Source of the DNA: an uncultured Phocaeicola sp.
GTDB taxonomy: Bacteria; Bacteroidota; Bacteroidia; Bacteroidales; Bacteroidaceae
Length of the DNA: 47,818 nt
Assembly (NCBI GenBank): GCA_947626525.1
Contig: CANQSM010000014.1
Coordinates: 1 to 47,818, forward strand
Direction: 5' to 3'
The translations under genes and the position numbers were made by a program. The stretch's first letter is position 1, and each line of letters starts with the position of its first letter. The notes below the pieces were generated by a model, which saw only the letters and a program-made list of their open reading frames with translations, was not told the DNA's origin and ran no database searches. Shown here piece after piece: positions 41,999-47,818 of the stretch.

Positions 41999-42436
41999 AT
42001 GATGCCAGTTAGAAGAACACAGAGTTGGATTCCAAGTATTTTCAACGACTTTTTTGATAACGATTGGATGGTGAAGGCAAATGCAACAGCTCCTGCAATC
42101 AATGTCATCGAAACAGAAAAAGAATATAAAGTGGAAGTCGCCGCACCAGGCATGACCAAAGAGGATTTCAACATTCACATCAATGAAGATAATGACTTAG
42201 TCATCTCTATGGAGAAAAAAGCCGAAAGCAAGGAAGAGAACAAAGAGAAAAAGGAAGGACGTTATCTGCGCCGGGAGTTTTCTTACACTAAATTCCAACA
42301 GACACTGATTCTGCCGGAGGACGTGGACAAGAACAAAATAGACGCGAAAGTGAATGACGGGGTTTTAAATATTGAACTGCCCAAAATAATCCCGGAAGAA
42401 AAGCCTAAGGTCTCACGCCAAATCGAGGTGAAATAA
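41999..42436 (+). CDS. Hsp20/alpha-crystallin small heat-shock protein
   Basis: 145 aa. The N-terminus is MMPVRRTQSWIPSIFNDFFD, followed by the alpha-crystallin beta-sandwich (AINVIETEKEYKVEVAAPGM, TKEDFNIHINEDNDLVISME, YLRREFSYTKFQQTLILPED, and the A-x-x-x-n-G-V-L motif as AKVNDGVLNIELPK). The C-terminal IXI-like tail is short (KVSRQIEVK). It holds unfolding proteins in the cytoplasm. Two adjacent ATGs (41999 and 42002) could both start it. Confidence 0.95.
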   Translation: MMPVRRTQSWIPSIFNDFFDNDWMVKANATAPAINVIETEKEYKVEVAAPGMTKEDFNIHINEDNDLVISMEKKAESKEENKEKKEGRYLRREFSYTKFQQTLILPEDVDKNKIDAKVNDGVLNIELPKIIPEEKPKVSRQIEVK

Positions 42437-42499
42437 TTTTTCTCTCTCAATATACATAGCAGAAGAGATACCTGGGAAGGAAAATCTTCGAATCAAGCA

Positions 42500-42533
42500 A
42501 AGGGGGACTGTCCGAGAAATCGGGCGGTCCCTT
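42500..42533. terminator. Bidirectional terminator between hsp20 and queE
   Basis: AGGGGGACTGTCCG and CGGGCGGTCCCT form a GC-rich stem around AGAAAT, between two convergent genes. Confidence 0.65.
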
Positions 42534-42549
42534 GTTGTTGTCCCCCTCT

Positions 42550-43095
42550 CTATTGAATACCTACCAATTTATGGGTCTGCAGACTCAGACGCCATTTGGG
42601 ATGTTTCAGAATATATTCAATCACCTCTTCCGTGTTACGGCATGAACAAGGCTGAAGAAAATAATGCGCGGCAGGCAGTTCTTCGTAAACGGAAACATCC
42701 TGGCCTGTAAACACGACCTTCACCTCGTCCATGCGCTTCAACCGGACCGGCCATCCCTCCTTGGGAGAACAGGTAACCCAATCGACGGAAGAGGGCAACA
42801 CCCGGGTTCCATTTGTCTCTACCGCGACGTATTTCCCTGCCTTATGCAGCATTTTTACAAACGCGTCATCTATCCACAGACCGGGTTCTCCTCCCGTAAG
42901 TATGACCACTTTGGCAGGATGCCGGCAGACTTGAGACAAAATGTCCTGATCACTGATCCTTGTCCCGTTCTCATGACGGGTATCACAAAAAGGACAATGA
43001 AGATTACAACCCGAAAAGCGCACAAACACGGCCGGTGTACCCGTATGATACCCCTCTCCTTGCAGACTATAGAAAATCTCATTAATCTTCCTCAT
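42550..43095 (-). CDS. queE: 7-carboxy-7-deazaguanine synthase
   Basis: I start at 43095 (MRKINEIFYSLQGEGYHTGT; 181 aa), which gives the conserved N-terminus; a longer frame runs into queD. Motifs: FYSLQGEGYHTGTPAVFVRF, the radical-SAM cluster Cys-x3-Cys-x2-Cys in SGCNLHCPFCDT, VVILTGGEPGL and YVAVETNGT. QueE converts CPH4 to CDG in queuosine biosynthesis. It overlaps the 3' end of queD by 14 bp, showing an operon. Confidence 0.95.
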   Translation of the reverse strand: MRKINEIFYSLQGEGYHTGTPAVFVRFSGCNLHCPFCDTRHENGTRISDQDILSQVCRHPAKVVILTGGEPGLWIDDAFVKMLHKAGKYVAVETNGTRVLPSSVDWVTCSPKEGWPVRLKRMDEVKVVFTGQDVSVYEELPAAHYFLQPCSCRNTEEVIEYILKHPKWRLSLQTHKLVGIQ

Positions 43096-43414
43096 AAACA
43101 GCCATATTGTTTTCCGATTCCTGTACCTCCACCTTATAGCAGGAAGGCAATTGTCCACATATCCAGCGAGCCATATTCTCCGCCGTAGGATTGAAAGGAA
43201 GCACTTCATTCAGGTTTTGATGATCGAGCCTGGACTTTATCCTCTCTTTGATATAGTTAAAATCCATTACCATACCGTCTTCATTCAATTCTTTCGAACG
43301 GCAATAGATAGTGATAATCCAGTTGTGACCATGCAGATTCTCACATTTACTTGGGTAAGAGAGGCGCAGACTATGCGCCGCAGAAATCTCTATTCGCTTC
43401 TTTACAGTATACAT
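43082..43414 (-). CDS. queD: 6-carboxy-5,6,7,8-tetrahydropterin synthase
   Basis: 110 aa. The zinc site His residues are in ISAAHSLRL and CENLHGHNWIITIYC, with GMVMDFNYIKERI, LDHQNLNE and PTAENMARWICGQL, matching QueD/PTPS. It makes CPH4 from dihydroneopterin triphosphate, the step before QueE. It is the first gene of a queD-queE pair with a promoter-like box at 43485. Confidence 0.94.
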   Translation of the reverse strand: MYTVKKRIEISAAHSLRLSYPSKCENLHGHNWIITIYCRSKELNEDGMVMDFNYIKERIKSRLDHQNLNEVLPFNPTAENMARWICGQLPSCYKVEVQESENNMAVYEED

Positions 43415-43484
43415 AGCTCTATCATTACGAAGTAAGTCGTTACAAAAAGAGACCTAATGTCACCTCGGCCTTTTTCGCTTGATG

Positions 43485-43492
43485 CAAAAATA
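43485..43492 (-). promoter_or_regulatory. Promoter -7 box for queDE
   Basis: The minus strand reads TATTTTTG followed by CAT, 71 nt upstream of the queD ATG. The leader is short; I see no clear preQ1 riboswitch, though a compact one could be missed by eye. Confidence 0.45.
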
Positions 43493-43503
43493 AGAATTTA
43501 ATC

Positions 43504-43668
43504 CTAAAATACGGCTTCTCCCAACCAAATAATTAACGTGAACTCGATTCTATTCTTTTCATAGTAAGTATATGCAAAAAATGCAAATACAGCCATTGAA
43601 ACGAATCTTATTAAGGAATAGTATCCATAAGGCATAGGCAGCAAACAAACAATCAATGCTACTGCCAT
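43504..43668 (-). pseudogene. DUF6804-like membrane protein fragment
   Basis: A minus-strand frame from ATG 43668 encodes 54 residues beginning MAVALIVCLLPMPYGYYSLI, then RFVSMAVFAFFAYTYYEK, ending IIWLGEAVF. It is plainly similar to the N-terminus of the HD-domain protein at 9098 (LMLCIVPMPYGFYTIVR). A normal DUF6804 protein has two further helices; here coding is lost where an IS982-end-like TTCACGTTAAT sequence begins (about 43532-43545). Confidence 0.6.
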
Positions 43669-43689
43669 TATAAGTTTGATATATCGCTA

Positions 43690-44073
43690 TTAATATCTTC
43701 CACCAAAAATGTAACTTATGGTAGAAAGAATGCTTAGAATCCAATACCAAATATTATAACCAATTGTATATATTTCAGCTTTGTAAGGAGTATCCCAAAC
43801 CAAATGTCTAATAAAGTTTGGAACAAAGAATATTCCCTGCCAAACACCTGAATACCAAGTGTATTCTTTTTCCACATCAATATCACAAATCAACCATCCA
43901 ACCAATCCTGCAACCATGATGGTAATAAGTGGTCTTGCCCCAAAGAGAAAGGTCAAAATGCCTACAAGAATAATGGTTGCAATAGGAATATATGTTTTAG
44001 CATACCCTCTAAATTCTTCATAGGTTCTATCACCTAGAAGTTTCTTGATGTACGAATAACTTCTTATCTCCAT
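43690..44073 (-). CDS. Hypothetical membrane protein
   Basis: 127 aa with three hydrophobic segments: YIPIATIILVGILTFLFG, PLITIMVAGLVGWLICDI and YNIWYWILSILSTISYIFGG. The polar N-terminus (MEIRSYSYIKKLLGDRTYEE) has no signal peptide. I do not recognise a family. Base composition is low GC, like the flanking IS remnants, suggesting acquired DNA. It is close to the DUF6804 fragment downstream and may have belonged to the same cassette. Confidence 0.6.
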   Translation of the reverse strand: MEIRSYSYIKKLLGDRTYEEFRGYAKTYIPIATIILVGILTFLFGARPLITIMVAGLVGWLICDIDVEKEYTWYSGVWQGIFFVPNFIRHLVWDTPYKAEIYTIGYNIWYWILSILSTISYIFGGRY

Positions 44074-44089
44074 ATAAATTACGTGAGTT

Positions 44090-44232
44090 CGAAATAAGGA
44101 TTAATTTATTCACCTGATTATTAGAGATATAGCAATAAATGTATTAAATTTATAGTACAGAATATAACCTTTAAACAATTACCGCTATGTTTTCAGAGTC
44201 CAAAATTACAGAAATTTATTGTATGACCAATA
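44090..44232 (+). mobile_element. IS982-family left-end remnant
   Basis: ACGTGAGTTCGAAATAAG, then a ~100-bp leader and ATGTTTTCAGAGTCCAAAAT encoding MFSESKITEIYCMTNNF. The whole stretch repeats the sequence at 44575-44730 with scattered differences. The coding part breaks off after ~15 codons. Confidence 0.65.
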
Positions 44233-44235
44233 ATT

Positions 44236-44559
44236 TCATTTTGAATCTTTGCTTGATTTTTTCTTGTATAACCACACTCCACCCCAAATAACATATGGAA
44301 GAAAGATTGCATAAATTAAGAACATACTAAATTCATAATAATCCTCCTCATCATAGAATAAGAAAATCAGGGTCATTAAAAACCAAGCGCCATAAATAAC
44401 TAACCATTTCTTTGATTTATCAGATAGGTTAATCGTGGTGGTTGTAATCTCAATTATTTTCTTTTCTGATGGGGTTGTTTTAGCATCTTGCTTACAACCA
44501 CAATGCTGGCAAAATACGGAATTGTCAGCAATTTCTTTTCCACATTGTTTGCAATACAT
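44236..44559 (-). CDS. Zinc-ribbon membrane protein
   Basis: 107 aa. It opens with a zinc ribbon, MYCKQCGKEIADNSVFCQHC (two Cys-x2-Cys), a lysine-rich linker, then two hydrophobic helices (WLVIYGAWFLMTLIFLFY; FSMFLIYAIFLPYVIWGGVWLY), ending YKKKSSKDSK. This is the common zinc_ribbon_2 plus membrane-anchor architecture; function unknown. It is boxed in between two IS982-end remnants. Confidence 0.75.
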   Translation of the reverse strand: MYCKQCGKEIADNSVFCQHCGCKQDAKTTPSEKKIIEITTTTINLSDKSKKWLVIYGAWFLMTLIFLFYDEEDYYEFSMFLIYAIFLPYVIWGGVWLYKKKSSKDSK

Positions 44560-44574
44560 ATACTTTCATTATTT

Positions 44575-44842
44575 AACGTGAGTTCGAAATAAAGATTAAT
44601 TTATTCGTTTGATTATTAAGAACATAGAGATGAATGTATTAAATTTATAGGGTTAAGTTATAACATTTAAACGATTACCGCTATGTTCCCAGAGTTCAAA
44701 ATTATAGAAATTTATTATATGGCCGATGATTTTTGCAAGGAATTTGCATCGCAACAAAGCCGGCCGCATGAGTGATGCTGAGATGATGGATATTCTTATC
44801 CTGTTCCATTCCGGCGGTTTCCGCAAAGAAAAGAGAGTGTAA
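44575..44842 (+). mobile_element. IS982-family remnant with transposase start
   Basis: AACGTGAGTTCGAAATAAAG begins the IS end; ATG at 44683 opens MFPEFKIIEIYYMADDFCKE (compare MITESKVIELFCMADDFCKF at 8584). An early stop follows. In another frame SDAEMMDILILFHSGGF continues the IS982 SKAEIMLIMILFHDSGYR motif, then stops. It joins repeat copy D directly. The 44987-45350 spacer after it holds no gene I would defend. Confidence 0.75.
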
Positions 44843-44986
44843 GGAAAAACTCTTAAGAATCTCCGCCGAAACTGTCGGAGTTTTCCGAAACTTTCTTAAG
44901 AATCTTTCCGGAAACTCCGACAGTTTTTCCGCTCTTTCCTATATCCGTAAAGAGTGCATTTTATCCGTCTTCACTTTTGCGCGGAT
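44843..44986 (+). repeat. Dispersed palindromic intergenic repeat, copy D
   Basis: The fullest copy: AAAAACTCTTAAGAATCTCC, GAAACTGTCGGAGTTTTCC (44868-44886), ACTTTCTTAAGAATCTTTCC, GGAAACTCCGACAGTTTTTCC (44909-44929), then a tail also present in copy A (TATATCCGTAAAGAGTGCAT ... GCGCGGATAC). The two arms can form an ~18-bp hairpin. Confidence 0.78.
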
Positions 44987-45347
44987 ACTTCTGATTTTCT
45001 TCAAGAATTTCGGACATTTTATTGTGTCATTGGAGGAAATACCTGCGTAATGGCAAAGACTTGTCAGAACATCTCCCACAAGCATTGGCAAAATATTACA
45101 ATTCGTGTATATATAGAATGTCAATAAAGTCAAGTTGCATCGGTAAAATGAGTATGTCATAGAGATTATTTTTCTGAAATCTTCCGAAAGTTCGTTGAAA
45201 GTTTGCAAGAAAATAAACTTTAGACAAACTTTCGAGGTGGTTTATGCTCGTATTTAAGTAATAAATATTATATTTGTAGAGCCCAAAACTACATAAATAA
45301 TTGACCTAATAAATGATTTGATTAGCAATCAACTGAAAAAAAATTAG

Positions 45348-45355
45348 TAACTTTG
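45348..45355 (+). promoter_or_regulatory. Promoter -7 box for hsdR
   Basis: TAACTTTG, an exact TAnnTTTG match, 33 bp before the ATG at 45389. The nearest upstream TTTG is 27 bp away, longer than usual. Confidence 0.45.
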
Positions 45356-45388
45356 TGTCATATTCCTATAATAGGCCTTATTAGGAAG

Positions 45389-47736
45389 ATGCGTATGAAT
45401 AACTTATTGGAATTGTCGGAGGAGGACATAAAACTTCGGTTCATCACCCCATCAATCACAAGCAAAGGATGGTCGGTTGAAGACATAACAATGGAGACTA
45501 AGGTTAAGTTGACAGACGGGCAAATTAACCTTAGAGGGAATCTTGCGGTCCGCGAGAGGGCCAAGTATGCGGATTATGTGCTGTATTACAATAGGGCTAC
45601 CCCTATCGCCATTGTAGAAGCAAAAGACGCTCGTCATTATGTCAGTTTTGGAATGCAGCAGGCAAAGGAGTATGCGCGAATGATGGATGTTCCTTTCGCA
45701 TTCAGCTCCAATGGGCAAGGATTCCAAGAGTATGATTTTCTTACAGGCAAGGAACACAGTTTCTCGATGAATGAGTTCCCAACAAAAGAGGAACTATATG
45801 CCAGATTTTTGTCCGAAATCAACGAGGGCAAAGGATTAAATGCTGATGAGAAAAAAATCATCGAACAGCCCTATTGCACCGGTCGAGATATCTTTCCTCC
45901 CCGGTATTATCAGCGTAATGCGGTCAACCGCACCGTCAATGCCGTAGCGCAGGGTAGACATCGACTTCTGTTAGTTATGGCCACAGGAACCGGAAAAACT
46001 TATACGGCTTTCCAAATCGTGTATCGCCTTCTAAAAGCCGGACTTGTTAAAAAGGTTCTATATCTTGCAGACCGCAATGTACTTGTTGGCCAATCCATTC
46101 AACAGGATTTCAAACCATTGAAGGGGACGATTCATAAAGTTAACTACCAGCAGGACTTGAACAGCGGAATCACTGCATACGAGGTCTATTTTGCTCTTTA
46201 TCAACAACTCATCGGACAAGGAGGGAAATAGAACTATAAAGAACTGTTCAAGCCGGAATTCTTTGATATGGTAATTGTAGACGAATGCCATCGGGGAAGT
46301 GCCAAGGACGACAGCAATTGGCGAGAAATACTGGAGTATTTTGACAACGCGATACAACTGGGTATGACCGCTACCCCGAAAGAAACGAAGTATCAATCGA
46401 GTATCAACTATTTTGACGATCCGATATATACTTATAGTTTGAAAGAAGGTATAGAAGATGGCTTTCTTGCTCCATTTAAGGTGATTAATATCACAACCAA
46501 CATCGGCGATGAATGGAGACCCGTCAAGGGGCAACTGGATATTAATGGCCACATTATAGAAGACCGTATCTATAATAATTCCGACTACGATTATAATATC
46601 ATCATTGAAGACCGCATAAGAGAAGTAGCTCATGAGATAACAAACTATCTCAAACATACAGACCGTATGGCTAAAACCATCGTATTTTGTGCTGATGAAA
46701 GCCATGCCGACAAAATGCGAACCGCACTTGTCAATGAAAATTCTGATATGTGTAAGAAGAGCCCTGATTATGTGGTTCGTATAACCGGTAGCGATGAATG
46801 TGGTAAAGGGAAATTGGATTATTTTATTTCAGTTGCATCCCAATATCCTGTCATTGCGACAACCAGTAAACTGCTATCGACTGGAGTGGACTGCAAAATG
46901 GTCAAGTTGATAGTACTTGACCAACGAATCAACTCCATGACAGAATTTAAGCAGATTATAGGCCGGGGTACCAGAATTCGTGAGAAAGAGGGAAAAACAC
47001 ACTTCACTATAATGGATTTCCGCAATATCACACGCCTGTTTGCCGACCCGGAGTGGGACGGCCCATTAGAAATGGACGAGGATTACATCAAGGGGAAAGG
47101 GAAACTATATCCAGTGTATCATAAGGAAAACCCAAGTGTCGTGAGTGATGTGGAGGTGCCGTACTTGCCTATTGTAGACAAGGAGGGCTGTATCGTAAAA
47201 ATCATAAATAAAATGGTGTCGGTTTATGACACCAACGGCAAGTTGCTTCGCACGGAAAGCATTACCGACTATACCAAAAAGAATATCAACGACACTTATG
47301 TCAATCTCGATGATTTCATTTGTCGTTGGAATGCGGCCGAAAAGAAAGCCGAAATTACAGACTTGTTGCGCGAAAGCGGTATAGATTTACACGCCTTGAA
47401 ACAAGAAAAGAATATGGAAGATGTAGATGATTTCGACTTCATCTGCCATATTGCTTACGGTAAGAAACCGCTCACACGCCGTGAACGTGCCGAAAATGTA
47501 AAGAAGCGCGATGTATTCAACAAATATGGTGCAGAAGCTCGGAAAGTGCTGGAAGCCTTGCTCGACAAATACGCTAACGGCGGCATTACCCAATAGAAAA
47601 CCGCGCGGTGCTATATCTCGACCCATTCCGCCAAATAGGCTCTCCTGCCAACATAGCCAAACTTTTCGGCGGGAATCAACAGTATGTTACAGCAGTTAAA
47701 GAACTTTCAAATCTAATTTACAGTGATATAGCATAA
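45389..47736 (+). pseudogene. hsdR: Type I restriction endonuclease subunit R, broken by an amber codon and a frameshift
   Basis: The reading begins MRMNNLLELSEEDIKLRFIT. The nuclease motif is in PIAIVEAKDARHY, Walker A in MATGTGKTYTAF, DEAD box in VIVDECHRGSA, then GMTATPKETKY and QIIGRGTRIREKEGK. Two lesions break it. At 46229-46231 there is an in-frame TAG after IGQGGK, and the same frame resumes NYKELFKPEFFDMVIVDE. At about 47592 one A is missing: the frame reads GGITQ-stop, whereas one frame over continues VLYLDPFRQIGSPANIAKLF ... IYSDIA to a stop at 47736. HsdR cuts DNA with HsdM and HsdS; restriction should be lost unless read-through occurs. Confidence 0.85.
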
Positions 47737-47743
47737 TATAGAT

Positions 47744-47818
47744 ATGGCACTCAATAATTTTGTAAAAAGTATTCGGAATATCATGCGCAACGATGCGGGT
47801 ATCAACGGTGATGCCCAG
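47744..47818 (+). CDS. hsdM: Type I DNA methyltransferase subunit M, N-terminus (cut by window end)
   Basis: ATG at 47744 begins MALNNFVKSIRNIMRNDAGI, then NGDAQ to the window edge. This is the helical N-terminus typical of HsdM. It starts 8 bp after the restored hsdR stop, as expected in an hsdRMS operon. Confidence 0.75.
   Translation, partial: MALNNFVKSIRNIMRNDAGINGDAQ

Noticed and set aside
43415-43500. preQ1 riboswitch ahead of queDE
   Set aside because: The leader is short and I could not see a convincing pseudoknot with the adenine-rich tail; not reported as a feature.
44939-45208. Minus-strand 89-codon frame
   Set aside because: Part of it is encoded by repeat copy D and the rest has no recognisable pattern; not convincing as a gene.
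1-47818. CRISPR arrays, tRNA or rRNA genes
   Set aside because: No regular spaced repeats with unique spacers and no cloverleaf or rRNA-like sequence were noticed by eye; a tRNA scan was not run.

Overview
The window reads as chromosome from a gut member of the Bacteroidaceae (Bacteroides or Phocaeicola). The reasons are: promoters of the Bacteroidetes type (-7 box TAnnTTTG rather than TATAAT); a bifunctional fucokinase/GDP-fucose pyrophosphorylase (Fkp) next to a mannose-1-phosphate guanylyltransferase; a cytosolic xylA-xylB pair; a DUF5686 outer-membrane-type protein; and the HU / smalltalk / N-acetylmuramoyl-L-alanine amidase trio. All functional names rest on motifs read by eye; no database search was run.

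Layout. 1-7.8 kb is housekeeping on the minus strand: a biotin-dependent-type carboxyltransferase subunit whose carrier domain lacks the biotin lysine, a TRIC/UPF0126 channel, a 2-hydroxyacid dehydrogenase, RarA and a DUF5686 protein. 7.9-17.5 kb is an accessory island of lower GC. It holds an IS982-family remnant, an orphan gene of unknown function, a membrane-anchored HD-domain protein clipped by an internally deleted IS4-family element, a MobA-like gene, a tyrosine recombinase, a 195-bp segment bounded by 17-bp inverted repeats, and then a four-gene operon: GNAT acetyltransferase, ZorA-like motor protein, ZorB-like motor/OmpA protein, and an HNH nuclease resembling ZorE. 17.5-30.8 kb returns to core genes: phoU, glnS, a TPR protein, a DUF368 polyprenyl-phosphate transporter, tpx, fkp-manC and xylBA.

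31.0-36.6 kb is a second, more GC-rich accessory block: a glycosyltransferase stub, the amidase/smalltalk/HU operon, two DUF4248 genes, a replication-type protein and a DnaB-like helicase. At its right edge it abuts a truncated and frameshifted REC-HisKA gene. 37.4-43.4 kb is core again: thiD, fabD, a GH13 enzyme, a probable short RNA or leader, an AlaX-like editing protein, Hsp20 and queD-queE. 43.5-45.2 kb is a degenerate stretch of IS982 ends, a DUF6804 fragment and small membrane proteins. The window closes with a type I restriction locus in which hsdR carries an in-frame amber codon and a 1-nt frameshift, followed by the start of hsdM.

The most interesting system is the probable phase-variable Zorya-type anti-phage locus (11.7-17.1 kb). 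The only good promoter -7 box in the invertible segment points left, away from the defence genes. I therefore read this assembly as the OFF orientation. Inversion by the adjacent recombinase would place that promoter about 60 nt in front of the GNAT-zorA-zorB-zorE operon. The GNAT gene is not a named component of the Zorya types I know. A second theme is a family of dispersed palindromic intergenic repeats (four copies), two of which lie beside IS982 remnants.
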